Source: Tetrahymena elliotti 4EA (taxonomy: Eukaryota > Ciliophora > Oligohymenophorea > Hymenostomatida > Tetrahymenidae). From it: a DNA stretch of 14,968 nucleotides. Position 1 is the stretch's first letter. Every line of letters begins with the position of its first letter. Below are positions 6,915 through 14,968 of the stretch, in pieces. The stretch covers positions 931,135-946,102 of the forward strand of contig JH720309.1 of NCBI GenBank assembly GCA_000231825.2, given 5' to 3'. The notes beneath the pieces were generated by a model. It did not search any database. It had not been told where the DNA came from and saw nothing but the letters and a program-made list of their open reading frames with translations. The position numbers and the translations under genes are program-made.

Positions 6915-9016
6915 ATGATGGAGGGAAGTATGATAAATATGTTGCAATAAAATATGAATGGATTATTGGGTTAGTTATAAGCATAGCTTCAAAGAGGTAT
7001 TATGTGCAACACTCATTTTAAATAGGTTGAGTGCATGTGTTTAGCATTTGAATGTAAAAATAGAAGTAGATTAATATGTAGTGATTGTATTGCAGACAAA
7101 AATTTGCATAAAAATCACAGAGAATAGATAGTTTCATTGAGCAAAATGATGAGCCACTCAAAATAAGTTATGGAAGAGCTAAAGTATAGAGGAGTTGAAA
7201 AAAAGGAATTACAGAAGCTAGTGGAAAAGGAATTTGATCAGATCATGGATGATCTTTGGAATTTAATTTAGGATGGTATGAGAGAAATTTTGTAGAGAGG
7301 AAGAGAAGCAATTAAAAAATTAAATGAGCATATAGAAGCAGCAAATAATGATGACATGGATGAAATATTTAATGGAATAAGCATTGATAATGATTTGATG
7401 GAAAAATCTAATAAAAATGAAATTGAAAAGGTTTTAGAAAGTCTTTTGCAGTATAGTCAATTGTAAAATGAGTAGGCTTTTGATGAAAAAGTGAATTAAT
7501 ATTTGCAAGACATGTATAGAAAGTAGAAGCTTTCTAGAGAAATAATTATTCCAGATATGTAAAAAGACATAAGACCACGTTTGTAAGCATTTGCTTAAGA
7601 AATGTTATTGACATGTGATAAGTTCTTACAAAATAACATAATCGAAAATAATAATGAAATAATTCGAAATGAAGGAGTTTCTACATAAGCTCCTTATAAG
7701 AATGAAACAATCAAAGAATTTGATGATCTCCAATTATTAATTGCAAATAATGACTAAACAATAAATAGTTTAATTATTTAAAGGAGATTGTCTGTTTACG
7801 AAAATGTAGAAGATGCCTTTCATCTTATCCCAAATAATATTATTAAAATTGTTTATATGCTTGATGCAGACTCAAGAAATTTCTTTTAAAAAATAAAATA
7901 TATTCCTTCAACAGTTAAAACAATTGAAATCTCAGGTGCTCGATCAAACTTTGATTCATTCAAGTTGCCTAAAAGTGTTCAAAATTTGAAAATCACACTA
8001 AATAGAATGCCAGAAATAAATAAAGTTATTGATGGATTCATTAGATACACTCCTTAGCAGCTTCAAACTCTTGAATTCTGCTTCAAAAACTGCTAAATCT
8101 CCAAAAAATAACTAAATCATCTCATTTAATCATTTAAATATCTACCAAATACCTTAAAAAACTACATTATTCTCCTACCTGAAAACTTCTTAACACCATA
8201 TAGCATTAACAAACTCATCTTATACACTCGTTATCTTCCTAAATCTGTTCATAAGGTTGTCATAGATGTTTCCAGTTAATTTGGAAATAAAAGCTTCAGC
8301 AGTGACTAGTAAATACATTTTTGTTCATTAAATTATTCATTTGTATTCACTCATTTAAAATTTTCTATTAAAATAAACCATTCAAGTTAAAGTTAATCCC
8401 TCTAAATCTAATTATTTATCTTGCAATTTTTTGAAATCAATTTTGTTTTTTTAATTTTATTTTAGAAATAAAAATTATTTTACAATTCAAAAGATACCCA
8501 CAATATGAAGCGTTGAGCCTGTTAGACACGTTCCCAAAACAAGACATATTTAAAAAATTAAATGAAGAGAAAGTTAGTAAAGCTGATTTATATTATGGAA
8601 TAGAAAAATCTCAATTAGAGTATTCATTTGTGAGAGAGTTGTAAATAGATTTAAGCAACAATACATTTGATGATCAATACAACTTTTTCTGCTTAATTTT
8701 ATTTAAAGTTTTTACAAACTTGACTAAATTTTCTTTGAAATTAAATGAATGCAATGTAGACAATATAAAGTGCTAAGTTATAGCAAAGCTACTTTTTAGC
8801 ATGCCTCAATCTGTTAAAACAGCAGAACTATTCATTAATAAAAATTAATTTGACCAATACGGACTCTCTATAATTCTAGAAGCTATTGAAAGAAAAAAAG
8901 ATTAGCTTTCTAACTTCATTCTTAGCTTCGAAGATGGGCTAATTTAATAAGAACATATTAATATTATTAAAAACTTTATAATAGAAAAATAAATCCACTT
9001 AGAGATTATTTATTGA
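6915..9016 (+). CDS. B-box zinc finger, coiled-coil and leucine-rich protein (two exons)
   Basis: Exons 6915-8308 and 8494-9016 give 638 residues ending at TGA 9014-9016, with many internal TAA/TAG as Gln. Residues 31-68 hold eight ligands in B-box type 2 order: C31-x2-H34, C42, C47, C55-x2-C58, H65-x2-H68. Residues about 75-240 are charged and helical, probably coiled coil. The rest carries irregular leucine-rich units with a recurring L/M-P-x-S/T-V/L-x-x-L/V-x-I pattern (near residues 331, 351, 410, 441 and 569), resembling ribonuclease-inhibitor-like or FNIP-type repeats. Such proteins are likely scaffolds; ubiquitin-ligase activity cannot be claimed because no RING is visible. The start is the first ATG of a cluster (6915, 6918, 6930, 6939, 6954, 7002) and no upstream in-frame stop lies close, so the N-terminus is uncertain. 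The intron (GTAAATAC to CAAAAG, phase 2) is the best in-frame choice; an alternative acceptor is at 8465. Confidence 0.85.
8309..8493 (+). other. Intron of the B-box gene
   Basis: 185 nt, much more AT-rich than the flanking exons. The donor GTAAATAC leaves two bases and the acceptor TTCAAAAG restores the frame that ends at 9016. The more classical TTTTATTTTAG at 8465 would need a poor GTGACT donor at 8302 to keep frame, so it was not chosen. Confidence 0.55.
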
Positions 9017-10294
9017 CAATTATTACATATTAAAATATTAACTATTACTTTTAACTTCTACTTGTATTAATTTTATTTTCTTTCATCTAAGCATAAATAT
9101 ATCTCTCTTTAAACAATTCATTACAAATTAATTCTTATTCTAATTATATACAGCAACTCCTGAGATTTACTATAAATTAAAATTATTAATATTTTAAATA
9201 ATTTTTAAATTTTGATAATTAAATTTATTTATTAAGATATTTTGATAAATCTTCTATTGTGAAGAAAGCATGCTATATTTGGCTATTTTAAAATTTATTT
9301 TACTTCTAATAAATTTAAGATAAATTTTGCTTTCCATTTTATTTTTATCAAAAAAAATTACTATTCAAAAATGAATTTATCTTTTTAACAGTTGTTAGTA
9401 AAATGAAAACTATTTATATTCGAATTTTGCTTAGTTAGTTAGTTATCAAATTATTAGTTTGAAACCAATTTATTCCAAAATCTAATTTATTTAAAATAGC
9501 TCTACAAATAAATGGCAAAAGCATTAACATATTTTTGAAGAACTTCTTTTGAGAAAAGGAAGAAGAAGAAGAAAAAAAACAAAATAAATTATGGCTATCT
9601 CTTTACAAAATTTTTTTAAAATTAAATCCCAATTTTTTATTTTTCTGATAGAAATTTAATTTTGGCGGTTTTTGATTAATGATATAATTGATTGATAGAA
9701 TGTTTAAGAAAAGTAAAAAAAATCTAAATTGTTAGTTATTACATTTGATTCTTTCTTTTCTTAAATAAAAAATCTTAGCTTATTGATTAAAATAATAACT
9801 TATTAAGCTTTTAGTTCTTCTTTTTTTAATACAAATCGATTATATCCCCAAATATATATAAAAATCTCCTGAGAACACTCGAATACAATAAATATAGTAG
9901 AAATTATTTTAAATATGCATTCATGTTATTTTAAATCAGTATATTTTGATCTAAAATAGGATTGAAGCCTACAAAAATTTACATAAAATTTGCTTTTGAC
10001 CTTGATCTGCAAATTTAAGAACCAAATTTATCATTTTTTTATAAAGTAATAGATGGCATAACAAGAATAAATATCTCAGATGATAATGGAATAACTATTT
10101 CTTCATACTAACTAAATAATTTTTAATTTGAACTTATTTCCTCTACATAATTCTTTACAGTAGATGTAATAGTCATAAATATTTTTATTTTAGCATTAAA
10201 ATTATTTTATTTAAACTAAAGAATATTGTTTATGCTTCTGAATTCAATAAATTATTCTATTACCTTATTAATTTCAAATTGATGTTGAAAAAAT
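9017..10294. other. AT-rich intergenic region, no supported gene
   Basis: Contains long A and T tracts, a short (GAA)n run at 9558-9573 and homopolymers. Long TGA-free frames occur but, with G so rare, are expected by chance. A plus-strand stretch at 9960-10166 (containing FDLDLQIQEPNLSFFYKV) reads somewhat protein-like but is opposed by an equally open minus frame. I do not call it. Confidence 0.4.
9558..9573. repeat. GAA microsatellite
   Basis: About five GAA units (GGAAGAAGAAGAAGAA) followed by an A tract, in otherwise non-coding sequence. Confidence 0.8.
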
Positions 10295-10663
10295 TCACCT
10301 AACTTCCTGACAAAAGTTGATTATCCTCCTCTTTTGAGACCATGTAATAAATATGTTGTAAAAAAAAGCGTAATACTTTTCATTTTAATTTTTATGATAA
10401 AAATATTTTTTTGTAAATCCTTTTTTAAGTTCTAATTTCTTCTTAAGATTGTTTATTTCACTTAGAATAATTTACTCTTTAGCGAGATACAGTTGTTGTT
10501 TTTTTTTCTTGAAAATTTTAATTTAAAAACTTTTAAATGAAATTCTATGTATTAATTAGGTGATGGAGGAAGGGAGAAAATTTTGCATGTAATCAATTAT
10601 TCCTAATAATTTTTTAATTCCTTAATCTGAAATACTGAAAGATTTTTCCCCTGAAATTTCCAT
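10295..10663 (-). CDS. Possible small hypothetical protein or stray exon
   Basis: Minus-strand frame from ATG 10663 to TGA at 10297-10295, 122 residues, starting MEISGEKSFSISDQGIKK, then IIDYMQNFLPSSITQLIH, then a lysine-rich helical part (LAKEQIILSEINNLKKK). The piece F-L-P-S-S-I-T-Q-L-I resembles the L-P-x-S-V-x-x-L units of the B-box protein, so it may be a fragment of a relative. It is preceded by an in-frame TGA at 10687. An opposite-strand reading at 10560-10720 (containing VMEEGRKFCMQSIIPNN) is also open, so strand and reality are both doubtful. Confidence 0.25.
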
Positions 10664-11468
10664 AAAATCTACCCAAATTTCATATCACTATTTATTACCT
10701 AACAATAAGAATTAAAATATTTAATGAGCAAAACTTGATAAAATTTAATTTTGAAATCTATATTAATGAATCAATTTTAAGTAGAATTTGAAAATTATTA
10801 ATATTTTTTTGTTTTATATTCTAAGTAAGCCAGTAATTAATTATTGAAGTAAAACGTTTTTTCTGTTTGATCAAATTTATTTTAAAAGATTTAAATTAAG
10901 AAATCAATAAAACCAAATATTTAATCTTCAATATTGGTGGCCTAGGTAGTTAATTTTACTGCTTTTAATATAAAAGCTTTTCTGGATACATTAATTTAAA
11001 CATTTTTGATGTTTATTTAAATTATATTTCTATTTCATTATTGTGGTAAAACTTTATAAAAGATATTTTTAAATCTCTCAATTTTTAAGTAAACACTTTT
11101 AAAACATAGATAATAACTCACACAAATATTAATATTGAATGATATTTAGCTTAATCATAAATAAGCGGTAAAAATGTTGAGATTAATTAATCTTTTTATC
11201 TTCTATGCCTATCTTTTGATCTTTGCTTTTTAGTCTTATCTTATTTTAAAAAAAAAAAAATATGGTATTATATTAAAATAAAATTAAATTAGCTTATCTT
11301 AATATTTAAATTAAATTTAGACTAATTAATTACTTTACACAAAGATTTAATATCTTTAAATTTCTACAATTTATTATTTCTCTCTATTTTAGAAAATTTT
11401 CATAGTTTCTATTATATTTATTTTTTTATTTATTAAGAGATGTGTTTAAAAATTTTATTTTACATAAA
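10664..11468. other. AT-rich intergenic region, no supported gene
   Basis: No convincing coding sequence. It includes an unbroken run of about 13 A near 11250. An ATG at 11174 opens a hydrophobic start (MLRLINLFIFYAYLLIFAF) that reads without TGA to 12205, but composition falls to background after the first 25 codons and the frame runs antisense through the LRR exons at 11469-11715. It is judged a chance frame. Confidence 0.4.
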
Positions 11469-11558
11469 GTCTAATGCTAAAGTTTTTAGTGAATCTATAT
11501 TAGAAATATGTTGACCTAACCTATAATAATATAATCTTCACCTCCAATTTAATAGTTG
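11469..11558 (-). pseudogene. Degenerate LRR exon next to the orphan cassette
   Basis: After a 67-nt spacer (11625-11559) an AAAG acceptor is followed by a frame reading NYQIGGEDYIIIG, aligned with the N-x-I-G-x-E-G-A-x-x-I-G start of the neighbouring exon. The second half has lost the K-C-x-x-L-x-x-L pattern and no GT lies at the 90-nt boundary; the nearest GTAAAA donor is five bases further on, out of phase. A decayed second cassette is the simplest reading. Confidence 0.4.
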
Positions 11559-11625
11559 CTTTTTTTAAGAATCATATTTAAATAAAATTAATAAAAATAA
11601 AAAATTTTAGTTATTTTAATGTGAC

Positions 11626-11715
11626 GCCATAGATATTTCTAAATTTGTAAGTTGAGTACATTTACTTAAGCCTAATCCTATCTCTGATGCTCCTTCTTTC
11701 CCAATTTAGTTGTAG
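11626..11715 (-). CDS. Orphan 90-nt LRR exon
   Basis: Between an acceptor ending TGTAAG (11716) and a GT at 11625 lies exactly 90 nt, phase 2 on both sides. It reads YNQIGKEGASEIGLGLSKCT then QLTNLEISM. This matches the LRR consensus N-x-I-G-x-E-G-A-x-x-[LI]-G-x-x-L-x-K-C-x-x-L-x-x-L. The donor is GTCACA rather than GTAAAA, perhaps decayed. There is no kinase or start exon upstream in the window, so this looks like a stranded cassette or a relic of another minus-strand LRR gene. Confidence 0.6.
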
Positions 11716-12801
11716 CTTACATTTTAGAAAATCATATTAAATAAAAACTATTATTACATTTTTCTAAAAATAATAAATAAAAGTTACCTAATTAAAATAA
11801 AATTTGATTAAAGATAAACTCATAAAGATTTTATTTAAAATATTACAATTTATTCAAAAAGAAAACATATTTAAATGTTAATAAATTTACTTGATAATTT
11901 TAAAATTTAATTAAAAATTTTATAATCTTAACTATTTGCCAGCTAGAAAAAAAAATGCAGCAACTATCAATCTTGTAAATTATTTAGATTCAATATTCTT
12001 AAATTTAAATAACTTAACAAAAATAAAATAATCAATACAAATAATTTTAGCTAATAAGTGTTACAAATTTATTTCATATTTGTGTGTCATTAAAAAATTA
12101 CTCTATTTTTAGTTCTTCTAATTTAAAATTTTGCATTTTAAATTATTTAAAAGTTCTTTATTAACTTTTTTGTTAATAGATGAACAAATAGAATATTCAG
12201 TATGAATATGTTTATTTATTTTAATATTTCTTTAATTTACCATAAAAAATACTTTTTCTTACAATTATTATGAATATTTCCTTTTATGTAAAATTACCAT
12301 AATATTATGAAAAATGATAAATATTTTAGGATACTTTAAATCTTTCTTTTTTTATTGAATCTACAATTTTAAATGTTTCTATTATTGCCTTAATTAATTT
12401 GGGAGGAGAAATTAGGATAAATACCTCAGATTATGAAAATTAACATTAAGTTACTAGGGAACTTTTATTAAATTTTGAATGACTATTCCTAGATAAACCT
12501 TTCTACTATAAATTTGGCAGTAAAGAGTCAGAAAGTTATTGAATGAAAATGAATAAGAAAATTAAAAAAGATATTAGTATATTTGATACACAATGCTTGA
12601 GAAAAAAATTGCTTTTTATAAAAGGACTTTTTTTAATTAAAAAACCTCTTTTCTTTTGAATTTTCAAGCCTAATTTACATATATATTTTAATACCTTTGA
12701 AAAATTTTTGTTAGTAATAACATAAGCATTAATACAGTCAACATTAGTTGTTAGTAAGTAGTTTAAAAAAACCCAGTCGAATAGCGTAAGTTAAGATTAA
12801 A
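11716..12801. other. AT-rich region upstream of the kinase gene
   Basis: No supported gene. A stretch at about 12360-12470 is less AT-rich and reads protein-like on both strands (plus: ALINLGGEIRINTSDYEN; minus: EVFILISPPKLIKAIIETF), probably a relic. AGGATAAATACCTCAGATTA at 12412-12431 resembles AGAATAAATATCTCAGATGA at 10063-10082. The promoter of the kinase gene should lie at the right end; the start codon context is GATTAAAATG. Confidence 0.4.
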
Positions 12802-14968
12802 ATGTCTAAGAAATTGCAAAACTAAATAATCGATACCATTACTGATCAAATATCCAAGGATTGTTAGATTGATAAAGCAAATGTGAGTTAAATCATTAAG
12901 CTTATGTTCAGTTAAAAAAAGCATTATTCAAGTTTCTAATACTTAAATTGTGGTGCTTATGCCCTCTTATTGAAAGCAAAAAATACCAAGGAAGGGCGTG
13001 AAGTAGCTTTGAAATTTTTGACCAGTTCTAAAAAAGAAGACAAGAATGGCATTGATGCTTTGAAAAAAGAGTATGATATGCTTAAGTAGTTTAGCTAATC
13101 TGATTTTTTGGTTACTGTATATAATTCTTTTTATCTTATGGAAGAAAGGGAAGATGAGGATGAAGATGGCAAAGATATTATAGTTTAAACAGAAAATAAA
13201 GCTTACTTTGTTATGGAAATGGAAATTTGTGAGAGTAAATATTTTATTTTTTATTTAATTATTTTTGAATGTAGCGTTAATGAAGATATAAATACCCATT
13301 TAATGAACAAATCAAATATTGAATGCTTCTGTCCCCTTTTTATAAATAGGTAATTTCTTTTAAAAAATATATTTAAAAATTTGAATAATTTGCTTGAAAT
13401 AAACTTTAATAGGCTCTACAATATAAATTTATCAATCACCCAGATATTACAGAAAAAAATATACTCTATATAAATCAATTCAAACTTATTTTAGTGAAAT
13501 AGAAATATTACAAAAATGTTGATATATAAAAATTCAAATTTAAAAAAAACTCTTTTAATTTAAATAAGTATTTTTACCTTTTAATGTTGATTAATAATAT
13601 TTTTAATTTAAAAAGGTAATTTATAAGAATATCTAGAAAGGCAGACAATAGATGGTGAATATGATGATAGTCATAAATTGAATATGGCTATATAAATCAT
13701 AGACTCTGTAAATTATATACATTGGTTTAATATTATTCATAGAGATATTAAACCTGATAATTTTTTAGTTAGCTTAGAAGGAAATCAAATTAATATTAAA
13801 TTATGTAAGTAATTGATTTTTAATACTTAAATAGATTTAAATTATTTTTATTAATAGGTGATTTTGGACTATCATTATAGCTAGACAATAGCTAAGATTC
13901 TATTCAATCTTTAGATGTATAATAAATATTAGTAAAAATTATTTATATAATTTATTAATAAATAAAAAGAATATAGGAAATATAGCATATTAAGCCCCAG
14001 AAATACAATTAAAGTTAGATTAAGAAAAAAAAATTTATTCTAAAAAAGTAAAAACATAAAAAATTTAATTTAGTATTAATTTTTAATTATTTAAATAGTC
14101 AGATTCTTACTCAGTTGGTCTTTTATTATCCTTAATAGATAATTTTCTCATATTAAGATAATTGACTATTATAGAATTTACATAATTGACAACATCAAAG
14201 TTTAATAAACCTTTTGAAAAATCTGAAATAAAAATAAATGAAAATTCAAAAATTTACTAAATGATTTTACACTTTCTTGTTTGGGATCATAATTAAAGAT
14301 ATTCTCTTTCAAATTTTGTAGAATAGAACCATTAATAATTTTTATCTAATTAAAATGAAATGAAGAAAATTATTTAAGTTATTCAAACTAGACATGTTGA
14401 AGTTACTAACGATATAAAAATAAGCTCTATAAAAGACCTAGAATTAATAAAATGTTGCTAATAAATCGAAATCAATCTTTTGTAAGTACATTATTTTAAA
14501 TTTATCAATTAAAAATTATTTTTTAAAAAGCTAATAAAATTCTTGAAATTTTCCTTCTCCTCCATATTTATTTTATTTACTATTTTTTCTAATATCTAAA
14601 GCAACAATAACATCGGCCCATAGGGTGCAAAAGATTTAGGCACAGGAATAGCCTAGTGCAACAATATCACAAGTTTGACTCTACATTTAGGGTAAAAAGT
14701 TAAATTATGTTTTGATAAACGAATAAATGAACGATAGGTTAAATGTTGGTTGCTCCTTTAATTAATTGTGCTTTTGACTTGTTTAACTGAACACTTCCTT
14801 GTTCACTTACTCAATTACATATTAGCACACGAAAAATAACTAAATTCTTTGCTTCTTTACTTCTTTAATTATTTAATTTGTTCAAAAAGCAACAATACCA
14901 ATCTTTGTTTTTCACCATTTTTTCTCCTCCATATTTATTTTATTTACTATTTTTTCTAATATCTAAAG
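12802..14968 (+). CDS. Protein kinase with C-terminal LRR array (partial, six exons seen)
   Basis: Exons 12802-13234, 13616-13804, 13858-13916, 13970-14047, 14099-14481 and 14602-14691, continuing past the right edge. Kinase landmarks: glycine-loop region NCGAYALLLKA (residues 49-59, with only one glycine), V-A-L-K71, likely helix-C E90, hinge MEMEICES, catalytic loop H186-R187-D188-I-K-P-D-N193, D209-F-G, A236-P-E238, the S-D-S-Y-S-V-G-L of subdomain IX and the late Arg in WDHNQRYSL. All catalytic residues are present, so an active Ser/Thr-type kinase is likely despite the weak glycine loop. No signal peptide or membrane segment precedes the kinase, which suggests a cytoplasmic protein. About 60 residues after the kinase the first LRR exon begins. 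The three short introns are 51-53 nt. The LRR-flanking intron is phase 2, as in the left gene. Substrate and pathway are unknown. Confidence 0.85.
13235..13615 (+). other. First intron of the kinase gene (381 nt)
   Basis: The donor GTAAATATT after GAG-A and the acceptor TTAAAAAG before GTAATTTATAAG restore the hinge MEICES-NLQEYL in frame. Inside are protein-like patches (VNEDINTHLMNKSN; ALQYKFINHPDITEKN) with their own AG and GT signals, but including them breaks the kinase frame. They are treated as intron and could be relic exons. Confidence 0.65.
14482..14601 (+). other. Phase-2 intron before the first LRR exon
   Basis: 120 nt from GTAAGTACATT to ATATCTAAAG. Its last 47 nt are repeated exactly at the end of the window. 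Confidence 0.8.
14555..14601 (+). repeat. 47-bp direct repeat, copy 1 (intron end)
   Basis: Starts TTCTCCTCCATATTTATTTT and ends at the acceptor of LRR exon 14602. It is identical to 14922-14968, 367 bp downstream. Confidence 0.95.
14602..14691 (+). other. 90-nt LRR exon of the kinase gene
   Basis: Exactly 90 nt, phase 2 on both sides, reading NNNIGPQGAKDLGTGIAQCN then NITSLTLHLG, donor GTAAAAAGTT. It has the same register and length as the cassettes of the left gene, but the intron sequences around it are unrelated to those introns. Confidence 0.85.
14692..14968 (+). other. Intron after the first LRR exon, ending at the window edge
   Basis: 277 nt from GTAAAAAGTT to an acceptor ATATCTAAAG that coincides with the last base of the window. 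At 14884-14901 AAAAAGCAACAATACCAATC-like sequence resembles the acceptor and first bases of the preceding LRR exon (AAAG-CAACAATAACATC), perhaps a relic of a lost cassette. Confidence 0.7.
14922..14968 (+). repeat. 47-bp direct repeat, copy 2 (intron end at window edge)
   Basis: Perfect copy of 14555-14601. It implies that the next LRR exon starts at 14969 and that the cassette unit was duplicated recently enough to keep 47 intron bases unchanged. Confidence 0.95.

Noticed and set aside
9960..10166. Possible plus-strand exon (GLKPTKIYIKFAFDLDL)
   Set aside because: It reads well but has no domain, no supported neighbours, and an equally open opposite frame. Left uncalled.
9118..10683. Minus-strand frame of about 520 codons without TGA
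   Set aside because: G is so rare here that long TGA-free frames are common; a similarly long one exists on the plus strand at 11174-12205. The translation is mostly Lys, Phe, Ile and Asn from A/T tracts and has no recognisable domain.
11174..12205. Plus-strand frame with a hydrophobic, signal-like start
   Set aside because: Only the first 25 codons look like protein; the rest is background composition and runs antisense through the LRR exons at 11469-11715.

Overview
The window looks like nuclear DNA of a ciliate, most likely Tetrahymena. Base composition is extremely AT-rich. TAA and TAG occur repeatedly inside convincing reading frames, where they must read as Gln, and TGA is the only terminator in the complete gene. 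Introns are AT-rich and run from GTAA-type donors to (A)AAAG or ATAG acceptors. Under the standard code almost nothing here is open.

Left part (about 1-5505, minus strand): a split gene starting at 5505 and leaving the window on the left. It has a short first exon that ends just after a kinase-like glycine loop. This is followed by leucine-rich repeat (LRR) exons, eight of them exactly 90 nt (30 codons), all separated by phase-2 introns. Exons plus flanking introns form a tandem array with a period of about 305-320 bp. The array is interrupted by a 266-bp TA-flanked element resembling a MITE (3010-3275), by a stretch of about 1.1 kb with decayed coding sequence (about 3545-4662), and by about 0.9 kb of unrelated DNA that breaks one LRR exon.

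Middle (5506-12801): a possible MORN-type pseudogene (5924-6190); an intact two-exon plus-strand gene (6915-9016) for a B-box zinc finger / coiled-coil / leucine-rich protein; then about 3.8 kb of very AT-rich DNA whose best content is one intact 90-nt LRR exon and one decayed neighbour on the minus strand (11469-11715).

Right part (12802-14968, plus strand): a five-exon protein kinase domain followed by a 90-nt phase-2 LRR exon. The window stops exactly at the next copy of the same intron acceptor, so a second LRR exon probably begins at 14969.

The two LRR genes diverge from each other and share one architecture: a kinase-type N-terminus followed by 90-nt LRR exon cassettes. Exactly-90-bp LRR exons with phase-2 introns have been described as a hallmark of young, fast-expanding LRR genes in Tetrahymena. 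The window therefore reads as a local nursery of that family, with growing arrays, broken cassettes, stray exons and small mobile DNA. I found no rRNA, tRNA, CRISPR array or telomere repeat. Splice sites and starts are read by eye and have not been confirmed with transcripts.
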